Assembly (NCBI RefSeq): GCF_017877135.1 | Contig: NZ_JAGIPH010000004.1 | Coordinates: 62,001 to 126,000 of the forward strand | DNA from: Neorhizobium galegae | GTDB taxonomy: Bacteria > Pseudomonadota > Alphaproteobacteria > Rhizobiales > Rhizobiaceae | DNA length: 64,000 bases | Reading direction: 5' to 3' | Shown here: positions 8,271 through 15,180 of the stretch, in pieces | Numbering within the stretch: position 1 is the first letter of the stretch | How the letters are laid out: every line of letters starts with the position of its first letter | Notes under the pieces: model-generated | What the model saw: only the letters and a program-made list of their open reading frames with translations | Told to the model about the DNA's origin: nothing | Databases searched by the model: none | Made by a program: the position numbers and the translations under genes

Positions 8271-9885
8271 CCGCCGACTGATCATCGCCCACTTCTGGGT
8301 TGCCTTCTCAGTGTTCGGTCTGGCGCTGATCCTGGGTGCCTGGCAGATGTTCATCCGCAGCCCTCTCGCAAGCTGGCTTGGCAATCCCGAATGGTATTAT
8401 CGTTCCGTGACCGCGCACGGAACGATCATGGGGTATGTCTTTCCCACGCTTGTCGCCATGGGATTTGGTTATGCAATTACGGAAACATCCCTGAAAACAG
8501 ACCTGATCGGCAGACGATGGGCATGGGCAGGATTGGGGCTGGTGGTCCTCGGTGCCGTCACGGCCATGGTACCCGTCTCACTGGGGAAAGCTTCGGTGCT
8601 CTACACCTTCTATCCCCCGATGATCGGCAACCCCTTCTACTATATCGGCGTGGTGATGGTCGTTGTCGGATCATGGATCTGGGTCGCGCTGATGTCCGTC
8701 AATCTGATTGTCTGGAAGAAGCGCAATCCCGGTGCGGTCGTTCCGCTGGCCATGTATGCCAATGTCGCCGGCTCCTATCTTTGGGGCTGGACGGCGGTCG
8801 GCGCGGCACTTGAACTTCTGCTGCAGATCATTCCCGTCGCTCTCGGGTTACGGACCACGATCGATGCCGGGCTTGCCCGGGTGTTCTTCTCGTGGACGCT
8901 GCATGCGATTGTCTATTTTTGGCTCATGCCGACCTATATCGCCTATTATACGATCGTGCCGCGCGCCATCGGCGGACGGCTTTACAGCGACTCGATGGCG
9001 CGCATTTCCTTCAGTCTCTTCCTTGTCGTGGCGATGCCGATCGGCATTCACCACACGTTCGCGGATCCTCAGGTTGGCGCTGGCTTCAAGTTCATCCACT
9101 CTGCCTTCACGGCCGTAGTCGCATTGCCGACCCTCCTGACGGTGTTCACGATCTGCGCGTCGGTGGAGATTGCCGGACGTCTGCGGGGCGGCAAGGGACC
9201 ATTCGGCTGGCTCGCCACGCTGCCTTGGCGAAATCCTGCTATGCTGGCGATTGCCTTCTCCTTCCTGATGCTTGGTTTCGGTGGCGCAGGCGGCCTGATC
9301 AACATGAGCTATCAGCTCGACAGTTCGATCCACAACACCCAGTGGATCACCGGGCATTTCCATCTCATCTTCGGCGGCGCCATCGTGATCATGTATTTCG
9401 TGATTGCTTACGACCTTTGGCCCCACCTGACCGGACGCGCCATCGCCAGCATGTCCCTCGTGAGGCTGCAGCTCTGGCTCTGGTTCATCGGAATGATTGT
9501 GACGACGTTTCCGTGGCACTACGTCGGCATATTGGGGATGCCCCGCCGCATGGCCTATTACGATTACAGCAACCCGGCGCTTTCAGATGAGGCAGCGCCT
9601 GTGGTGATGTCGGCAATCGGGGGCTTCATTCTGCTGGCCTCCGGTCTCTTGTTTCTGTTCATCCTCGTTCGGTCGCATTTCGAGCGCCGGATCGAGCCCG
9701 GGCAGTACACCTACGCCCAAGCCGCGCACGCTGTTACTCGGGTGCCTGCAGCTCTCAACGCACACGGACTTTGGGTCGCGCTGATGGTTGCTCTGACAAT
9801 CACCAATTACGGCCTCCCGATCATGCAGCTCGCGGTTCGCGACGACACGTCAGTGCCCGCCGTCTTCGTTGGAGAGAGACGATGA
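8260..9885 (+). CDS. cytochrome c oxidase subunit I, B-type (ba3) haem-copper oxidase
   Basis: A 541-residue polytopic membrane protein, catalytic subunit of a haem-copper oxidase. Visible ligands: His near residue 53 in AHGTIMGY (low-spin haem), His near 215 in WTLHAIVYFWLMP (CuB, followed by the conserved Tyr), His-His at about 264-265 in IHHTFADPQVG (CuB), and GHFHLIFGG at about 364-368 (both haems). This pattern and the absence of A-family K-channel signatures point to a B-type, high-affinity oxidase. I use GTG 8260 because AAGAGGA lies 10-16 bases upstream; the frame is open earlier but overlaps subunit II. No CoxC, CtaG or Cox assembly genes are next to it. Confidence 0.92.
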   Translation: MLNSRRLIIAHFWVAFSVFGLALILGAWQMFIRSPLASWLGNPEWYYRSVTAHGTIMGYVFPTLVAMGFGYAITETSLKTDLIGRRWAWAGLGLVVLGAVTAMVPVSLGKASVLYTFYPPMIGNPFYYIGVVMVVVGSWIWVALMSVNLIVWKKRNPGAVVPLAMYANVAGSYLWGWTAVGAALELLLQIIPVALGLRTTIDAGLARVFFSWTLHAIVYFWLMPTYIAYYTIVPRAIGGRLYSDSMARISFSLFLVVAMPIGIHHTFADPQVGAGFKFIHSAFTAVVALPTLLTVFTICASVEIAGRLRGGKGPFGWLATLPWRNPAMLAIAFSFLMLGFGGAGGLINMSYQLDSSIHNTQWITGHFHLIFGGAIVIMYFVIAYDLWPHLTGRAIASMSLVRLQLWLWFIGMIVTTFPWHYVGILGMPRRMAYYDYSNPALSDEAAPVVMSAIGGFILLASGLLFLFILVRSHFERRIEPGQYTYAQAAHAVTRVPAALNAHGLWVALMVALTITNYGLPIMQLAVRDDTSVPAVFVGERR

Positions 9886-10676
9886 GCATAGAAAAGACGC
9901 CGGCATCAAACCGCGCCTGGGCTTCAGCCAGCATCGCGATAGCTGCGGTGCTGTTCATGTCGTCAAGTATTCTTGGGCTGGTGGTTCTTCCTTCTGTGCA
10001 AGGAACCGATCCGTTCACGAACCTTTGGGATTCCATTTGCAGCGCTGCTGGCTTGCCCCGGCGTGCATCGAGTACAGATCCGGTCGAGCCTGATCACAAG
10101 ATCAGCCGGGTGGTGCTGAGTACGATGCCCAAGGCCGAAGCCGACTCAGTCGGACGCGGCGCAACCATTGCGCTGCAATGTGCGATCTGCCACGGCCCCA
10201 CGGGGGTCAGTCGGGCGGATTCGCCGAACCTTGCCGGGCAGTATGCGGTGGCAATCTACAAGCAGCTTGAGGATTTCAGGAGCGGAGCACGGTCGAGCGC
10301 GGTGATGAGCCCGTTTGCGGCAAATCTGAGCGATCAGGACATTCGGGATGTCGCGGCTTACTATGCTTATCTGCCGAGCGTGCCGACAAACCATGCATCA
10401 ACAGCGGGTGTTCCCGCCATTGTCGCGTACGGTGCGCCACTGCGCGGCATCGCGCCTTGCGGCTCCTGCCACGGAAGTGTCGAGAACAAGGCGGGCAGCC
10501 CCTGGCTTGGTGGCCAGCCTTCAGCATATATAACCGCCCAACTCAACGCCTTCGCCGTCGGTATCCGGACGAATGATACGAGCCAGCAGATGCGCAACAT
10601 CGCACGACAAATGTCGAAGGATGAAATTGCCCAAGCGGCAGAGTACTACGCCTCGTTGAACCCGGACGGCCTGTAG
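9882..10676 (+). CDS. membrane-anchored diheme cytochrome c
   Basis: A 264-residue protein with an uncleaved-looking N-terminal hydrophobic segment (residues about 15-40) and two haem c sites, CAICH at residue 100 and CGSCH at 193. Both halves have the Pro-Asn-Leu-Ala-Gly type motif of cytochrome c4 domains (SPNLAGQ; SPWLGGQ). Being the last gene of the oxidase operon and overlapping the CoxA stop (ATGA), it is probably the direct electron donor docked to the oxidase. It is related in plan to the first gene of the operon, at 5557. Confidence 0.85.
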   Translation: MSIEKTPASNRAWASASIAIAAVLFMSSSILGLVVLPSVQGTDPFTNLWDSICSAAGLPRRASSTDPVEPDHKISRVVLSTMPKAEADSVGRGATIALQCAICHGPTGVSRADSPNLAGQYAVAIYKQLEDFRSGARSSAVMSPFAANLSDQDIRDVAAYYAYLPSVPTNHASTAGVPAIVAYGAPLRGIAPCGSCHGSVENKAGSPWLGGQPSAYITAQLNAFAVGIRTNDTSQQMRNIARQMSKDEIAQAAEYYASLNPDGL

Positions 10677-10685
10677 TTGGCCGCT

Positions 10686-10797
10686 TCAGGAGGAGCGTGG
10701 GGAGTAGCCTTGCTGCTCGTGGATTGATTCCAACACTTGGTTCCCGCGTCTGACGGCTGCGATGATGTCTTCAGGGCCCGCTTTTCAGATGAAGGGT
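10686..10797 (-). pseudogene. transposase C-terminal fragment (IS630-like)
   Basis: On the minus strand this gap encodes PFI, a stop, then KAGPEDIIAAVRRG and NQVLESIH, with a final stop at 10686. This closely resembles the last 30 residues of IS630-type transposases, where a Trp normally stands at the place of the internal stop (TGG to TGA). Nothing of the remaining transposase is present. It sits between the convergent ends of the cytochrome operon and the SDR gene. Confidence 0.55.
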
Positions 10798-10809
10798 TTA
10801 GGCTTGAGG

Positions 10810-11538
10810 TCAGACCTGGGCCATGCCGCCATCGACAACCAGTTCTGCACCTGTGGTAAAACTGCTCTCGTCGCTTGCGAGGAAGAGGGCGGCCGCGGCC
10901 ACTTCGTCGGGTCTGCCCATGCGTCCGAGAGGGATCATGCTGGACAATGCGTCACGCACCTCCTGCGAGGCGCTTGCCATCATCGCCGTGTCGGTGGGGC
11001 CGGGGCTCACGACGTTGACGCGGATGCCTTTGGGAGCAAGCTCGTTGGCCCAGGTGCGGGTGAAGGATCGGACGGAGGCTTTGGTCGCGCCATAGACACC
11101 ATAGCCTTTGGTGCCGATATCGCCGGCAATCGAGCCAATGAGCACAATCGTGGCGCCGGGAAGCATGATATCGATCGCCCCTTGGGCCGCAAAGACGAGC
11201 GACCGAACGTTGAGGCCGAATGTCCGATCGAAATGATCCTCGGAAATGTCTGCAAGCGGCGCATATTCCGACAGGCCGGCATTCACGACGAGCACATCGA
11301 GGCGGCCTTGTTCCGATCCGATCTGCTTGAAGACGCGCTGAAGATCGCTCTTGTCGCTGGCATCCGCCTGGATCGATCGAATGCTACCCGGGCCGACGGA
11401 CGCTTCGGTGCTCTCGACACCCTTCCGGCTGGTCGCGTAGACCTGCGCGCCTTCGCGGGCAAATCTCTCCGAAATGGCTCCGCCGATGCCACCGACACCG
11501 CCGACAACGAGGGCGGTTTTGTTTGCTAATCTGCTCAT
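10810..11538 (-). CDS. SDR family NAD(P)-dependent oxidoreductase
   Basis: A 242-residue short-chain dehydrogenase: nucleotide-binding glycine motif GGVGGIGG near the N-terminus, NAG-type strand (VVNAGLSEY), catalytic Ser region (VLIGSIAG) and YGATKAS with the Tyr/Lys pair. I start at ATG 11538, preceded at good spacing by GGAG; an ATG five codons earlier would bury that site. It is divergent from the HxlR regulator gene, with 95 bp between, an arrangement in which HxlR proteins usually control the neighbouring oxidoreductase. Substrate unknown. Confidence 0.85.
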   Translation of the reverse strand: MSRLANKTALVVGGVGGIGGAISERFAREGAQVYATSRKGVESTEASVGPGSIRSIQADASDKSDLQRVFKQIGSEQGRLDVLVVNAGLSEYAPLADISEDHFDRTFGLNVRSLVFAAQGAIDIMLPGATIVLIGSIAGDIGTKGYGVYGATKASVRSFTRTWANELAPKGIRVNVVSPGPTDTAMMASASQEVRDALSSMIPLGRMGRPDEVAAAALFLASDESSFTTGAELVVDGGMAQV

Positions 11539-11567
11539 GTGAACTCCATTCATGATGATGAAGCACA

Positions 11568-11632
11568 GATATACCCCCTATACCTAGGGTCAATAATGCA
11601 CTAAGAGTAAAGCAGATATCGAGGAGTATACC
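11568..11632. promoter_or_regulatory. divergent SDR/hxlR promoter with TATACC repeats (copy 1 of a duplicated element)
   Basis: The segment carries TATACC at 11570, 11579 and 11627 and TACCTAGGGTCAAT from 11581. The 52 bases 11581-11632 align without gaps to 14549-14600 with 40 identities, and the likeness extends 13 bases to the left. A likely binding region for the adjacent HxlR regulator. The hxlR ribosome site GAGGAG lies inside its right end. Confidence 0.6.
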
Positions 11633-11633
11633 T

Positions 11634-12056
11634 ATGTCCCTCAGCGATGAAGGCCTGTCACCCAAAGCCGCGGTGCCCCGAAGGCCGAAGGCCGTATCAA
11701 TCGAGGCCTTGCTCGACGTCGAGAAGGCGCGGCCTGTGCTTGAGCAGATCGCAAACAAATGGTCGATCCTGATCCTGACCGTCTTGTGCACGAGGCCGTC
11801 GCGGTTCAACGAGATCATGCGGCGCCTGGACGGGATCACGCACAAGGCGCTCGCAGACGCTTTGAAACGGCTGGAACGCAATGGGCTGATCCGCCGGGAA
11901 GTGCTGACGACGACGACGCCGGTCGGCGTCGAATATACCATCACCGCGCTCGGTCGCTCCCTTCAGCAACCGTTCGAAGCGCTTTATGCATGGTCCATGG
12001 CCTATGGCCCGGAGCTTCAGCGCGCTCAGGAAGAATACGACCGGCTGCGCGATTAG
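11634..12056 (+). CDS. HxlR-family transcriptional regulator
   Basis: A 140-residue winged-helix regulator. The HxlR signature is clear: ANKWSILILTVL, then RPSRFNEIMRRLDGITHKAL and LKRLERNGLIRR, ending with YTITALGRSL. Such dimers respond to aldehydes, quinones or oxidative signals and usually control a divergent or adjacent oxidoreductase. It is divergent from an SDR gene, and its upstream DNA is repeated in front of the lipase gene at 14407, suggesting that it controls both. GAGGAG is well placed before the ATG. Confidence 0.9.
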   Translation: MSLSDEGLSPKAAVPRRPKAVSIEALLDVEKARPVLEQIANKWSILILTVLCTRPSRFNEIMRRLDGITHKALADALKRLERNGLIRREVLTTTTPVGVEYTITALGRSLQQPFEALYAWSMAYGPELQRAQEEYDRLRD

Positions 12057-12078
12057 CCCGACCAGCATCCTTTGCGTT

Positions 12079-13107
12079 CTATGCTTCGCTCGACACCCTG
12101 ACCACCAGCTTGCCGAAATTGTGTCCGTTCAGAAGTCCGATGAATGCGGCCGGGGCCTGTTCAAGCCCGTCGACAATGTCCTCTCGCCACTTCAACCTGC
12201 CATCGCGGACCCAACCTGTCGCTTCCTCCAGGAATGCCGGTTGCTGATCCAGAAACTCCACGTTCATGAAGCCCCGGATGGTGATGCTCTTCTGCTGGAT
12301 CGTTTTCATCGAAGCGGGGAGCCGATCGATGGAGGGTTTAGCCACAGCCTCGTCGTTATAGTGGGAGATCATCCCGCAAAGCGGTATGCGCGCAAAATCG
12401 TTGAGGAGCGGCAGGACGGCATCCCAGACGGCGCCGCCGACATTTTCGAAGTAGACATCGATCCCGTCCGGGCAGGCCTCGGCCAGTTGGCGCGCAAAAT
12501 CTGGGGCGCGATGATCGATAGCGGCGTCAAATCCCAGTTCGTTCTTCACGAATGCACACTTGTCGGGACCTCCGGCTATCCCAATGGCACGCGCGCCTCC
12601 TATCCTCGCGATCTGGCCAACGACCGAGCCCACGGCGCCGCTGGCGGCAGCGACAACCACAGTCTCACCGGGCTTCGGGCGACCGATGTTGCGCAGGCCG
12701 GCATAGGCCGTAAAGCCCGTCATGCCGAGCACACCCAGTCCGGTCGAGATCGGAGCGACAGCCGGATCGATGCGCCGTAAATCGCGTCCATCGGAGAGAG
12801 CATGGGTTTGCCAGCCCGAATAGGCAACAACGATGTCGCCTTCCTTCCAATCGCGGTGACGGGATTGCCTGATCCGGGAGACCGTGGCGCCCAGCATCAC
12901 GTCGCCGATCCTGATCGGATCAGCATAGGATCTGGCGTCGCTCATGCGCCCCCGCATATAGGGGTCGAGCGAAAGATAGATGGTTTGGAGCAGAAGCTGA
13001 CCTTCCGGCACGTCCGGCATGGCTGTTTCTTCAAGTCGAAAATCGCCGGGCCTCGGCGGTCCGGCAGGCCTTGATGCAAGCACGATCCGTCTGATGGTGT
13101 CTGTCAT
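12079..13107 (-). CDS. MDR-superfamily NADP-dependent oxidoreductase (curcumin/enal reductase-like)
   Basis: A 342-residue zinc-independent medium-chain reductase. The family opening is visible (VLASRPAGPPRPGDFRLEE), followed by a Rossmann nucleotide site, AASGAVGSVVGQIA, and a NADP-type loop. Proteins of this branch reduce double bonds of enals, enones and leukotriene-like compounds. I start at ATG 13107, with GGAAGG upstream; the frame is open farther but those residues are low-complexity Arg/Pro. It converges with hxlR and lies 73 bp downstream of the lipase gene on the same strand, so the two may be cotranscribed. Confidence 0.85.
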   Translation of the reverse strand: MTDTIRRIVLASRPAGPPRPGDFRLEETAMPDVPEGQLLLQTIYLSLDPYMRGRMSDARSYADPIRIGDVMLGATVSRIRQSRHRDWKEGDIVVAYSGWQTHALSDGRDLRRIDPAVAPISTGLGVLGMTGFTAYAGLRNIGRPKPGETVVVAAASGAVGSVVGQIARIGGARAIGIAGGPDKCAFVKNELGFDAAIDHRAPDFARQLAEACPDGIDVYFENVGGAVWDAVLPLLNDFARIPLCGMISHYNDEAVAKPSIDRLPASMKTIQQKSITIRGFMNVEFLDQQPAFLEEATGWVRDGRLKWREDIVDGLEQAPAAFIGLLNGHNFGKLVVRVSSEA

Positions 13108-13180
13108 GGATGGGGTCCTTCCAATCTGTCCTGATGGACCGCCGCGCGCCTCGTCTCGTCGCGGCGGTCGCGGCTGCTCC

Positions 13181-14407
13181 TCAGTCTGCAAACCGCTGCT
13201 TCAGGAAGGCCATAGTGTCCGCCTGGGCGGCGCGGATAACGGTGAAGTGGTCCGTGCCCGGATACTCGTTGTACGTCACCGGCGTACCATCTGCCTTCAG
13301 TCGGGCAACCAGCGCCCGCGTCGTGTTCAGGAAGACAAAGGCATCGTCTGGACCGAGCGAGATGAAGGTCGGCTTCCTGAGGCGGAAGTTCGGGTTTGCT
13401 GCCGGATCATTTACGCCAAGAAACGCAGCCATCTTCGGATCGTCTGCCCAGTTTTCCTTGAAACCCTCGAACGCGACGCCTTTTGCGGTCATCGCCTTGG
13501 AGAGCCCGCCAATGGCAGGAACCGAGCACCGTGTGGTGAAGTCCTTCAGTTGCGCTGCAAGATCAGGGCCCATGACCGCCGAAGCCTCGAACGAAGGATC
13601 GATCACCTTCAGCCCGGTTGTCATGAGGGCGACGTTGAAATTCTGCAGGAGACGGAAGTCGTCCGCTTTTTGCGGGTTCGCGGCGGTTCTTTGCGCAAGC
13701 TCCTTCACGAAAGCCTCGATCGAGGTGTAGGGCGCAATAGCCACCGTGCCCTTGAATTCGAACTGCGGGGCTTCGTCGGCATAGGCTTCGACGCCGAGAA
13801 CCGCATGACCGCCGTCGGAATGCCCGACCGCGGCATATTCGTTCGACAGGTCGGCATTCACTTTATGCGCGGCAACGACGCCGCTGATCAGCGAACGGGC
13901 CAAGCTGCTGGCATTGAAATAGGGGTAGGGGACTTCCGCCACTTCGCCCAGACCTTCAAGATCCGGAGCAACGACCGCATATCCTGCGTTCACCAGCGTC
14001 GAGATTTCGAACAGGTAATCGCTGTTGAAACCGTCTTTGGTAAGCCCGCCATCGAGATCATCCGTGAGGCTCGGCGCGCATAGTTTGTTGCCGGGTGTCG
14101 TTGTCCCATGCGCCCAGGCGATCACCGGCCATCCGCCCTTCGGCGCCTGTCCCTCCGGGACGAAGAGGAGGGTGGAAGCCTTTGTCAGTTTTCCGGATAC
14201 CGACTGCATGGTGTGGACGATCAGCTCCGCACGCCCCTTGATTTGCGGTGAAATCGCGTGCGGCTTATGAGAGATGACGGATCCGGCCGTTGCCACCTCT
14301 TCCGCAGCCCCCGCCGGGACGATGGAGACCGCGGCAACCGCCGCAGAGCCGAGAATGGTGGTGACAACCACGCGCGCCACGGCTCGTTTCAATGTTGATG
14401 AATGCAT
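13181..14407 (-). CDS. secreted lipase / alpha-beta hydrolase (LIP family)
   Basis: A 408-residue exported hydrolase. A signal peptide (residues 1 to about 34, ending VPAGAAEE) is followed by an alpha/beta-hydrolase core of the secretory-lipase type. The nucleophile motif is GHSDGGHAVLG, and a late GTDHFTVI supplies the histidine. The start ATG 14407 has GGAG seven bases before it and opens the signal sequence; an upstream in-frame start would spoil it. The leader contains a GCTTTGC/GCAAAGC hairpin at 14452-14468 and, farther up, the 17-bp palindrome that is part of the duplicated HxlR-type promoter. Substrate unknown; fits a periplasmic ester or lipid hydrolase. Confidence 0.8.
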   Translation of the reverse strand: MHSSTLKRAVARVVVTTILGSAAVAAVSIVPAGAAEEVATAGSVISHKPHAISPQIKGRAELIVHTMQSVSGKLTKASTLLFVPEGQAPKGGWPVIAWAHGTTTPGNKLCAPSLTDDLDGGLTKDGFNSDYLFEISTLVNAGYAVVAPDLEGLGEVAEVPYPYFNASSLARSLISGVVAAHKVNADLSNEYAAVGHSDGGHAVLGVEAYADEAPQFEFKGTVAIAPYTSIEAFVKELAQRTAANPQKADDFRLLQNFNVALMTTGLKVIDPSFEASAVMGPDLAAQLKDFTTRCSVPAIGGLSKAMTAKGVAFEGFKENWADDPKMAAFLGVNDPAANPNFRLRKPTFISLGPDDAFVFLNTTRALVARLKADGTPVTYNEYPGTDHFTVIRAAQADTMAFLKQRFAD

Positions 14408-14535
14408 AAGACACTCCAGTCGTTCATTAAACAGCGCCCACGCGCAGTGGTGCTTTGCACAGCAAAGCCGCCTGGGAAGCTTTCGAGAATTGCGATCGGC
14501 TGTGCTCACGGAGAGACGCTCGATCTGCCGCCTAA

Positions 14536-14600
14536 GATATAACGGTTATATCTAGGGTCAATTGCGCACCGCAAGTAAAGCAGATTTCGGGGCGTATATC
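14536..14600. promoter_or_regulatory. HxlR-type operator palindrome and duplicated promoter segment (copy 2)
   Basis: GATATAACGGTTATATC at 14536-14552 is a palindrome with 8-bp arms and one central base. From 14549 the sequence (TATCTAGGGTCAATTGC onwards) matches the hxlR promoter at 11581-11632 at 40 of 52 positions, including AAGTAAAGCAGAT-like and GTATAC/GTATAT blocks. Unlike copy 1, no gene starts at its right end, so it may be the relic of a duplicated hxlR promoter kept to control the lipase. Confidence 0.6.
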
Positions 14601-14650
14601 GGCTTGGCTAAAAAGCAGAAGCCTCCTGCAACCAAAACAGCCTCCGTGAA

Positions 14651-14686
14651 TTGACAGTCTGTTGTCGTATCGACGTTAGGCTGTCA
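14651..14686 (+). promoter_or_regulatory. marR promoter with inverted repeat
   Basis: A TTGACA box at 14651-14656 stands about 18 bp before a weak -10 (GTTAGG). TGACAGTCT at 14652 and AGGCTGTCA ending at 14686 form an imperfect inverted repeat (8 of 9) spanning the promoter right up to the ATG. Its placement suits autorepression by the MarR protein. The leader is almost absent. Confidence 0.45.
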
Positions 14687-15180
14687 TGAAACCGATCGAA
14701 ACGCAGGAAACCGTCCGAAATCTCGTCCTTCAGGTTTTCGAGACCAATGGTCGGCTGTCGGATGCCGGCAATGCACTGGTGAAGCCGCTCGGCCTCACCA
14801 CCGCCTGGTGGCAGGTGCTGGGAGCACTTGGCTATTCGAGCGTGCCGCTGCCGGTGGCCCATATTGCCCGCAACATGGGCCTTACCCGTCAGGCTGTGCA
14901 GCGCGTGACTGATCTGTTGGTCACGCAGGGTTTCGTGCGGCTGGAGCCCAATCCCCATCACCGACGCGCCAAGCTCGTGGTGCTGACCTCAGCCGGACAT
15001 GCGGTGCTGAAGCAGGCCGAAACCGCCGTGCGTCCCCTCGACCAGCGCATCCTGGCGCGCATCGGCGAACAGCGACTTGCGATCGCCATGGAGGTCCTGC
15101 GCGAAATGAGTGCGGTGCTCGACGAAACCTTCGGTCTGGCGGCGCATGCCGGCGAACCCCATCATCATAACGAGGAATGA
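14686..15180 (+). CDS. MarR-family transcriptional regulator
   Basis: A 164-residue winged-helix regulator with the MarR plan: N-terminal dimer helix, recognition region HIARNMGLTRQAVQRVTD, and wing LEPNPHHRRAKLVVLT followed by SAGHAVLKQAE. It overlaps by 4 bp the FAD monooxygenase gene and most likely controls it and itself, responding to an aromatic or phenolic ligand as is common for such pairs. The inverted repeat covering its own promoter supports autoregulation. Ligand unknown. Confidence 0.88.
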   Translation: MKPIETQETVRNLVLQVFETNGRLSDAGNALVKPLGLTTAWWQVLGALGYSSVPLPVAHIARNMGLTRQAVQRVTDLLVTQGFVRLEPNPHHRRAKLVVLTSAGHAVLKQAETAVRPLDQRILARIGEQRLAIAMEVLREMSAVLDETFGLAAHAGEPHHHNEE

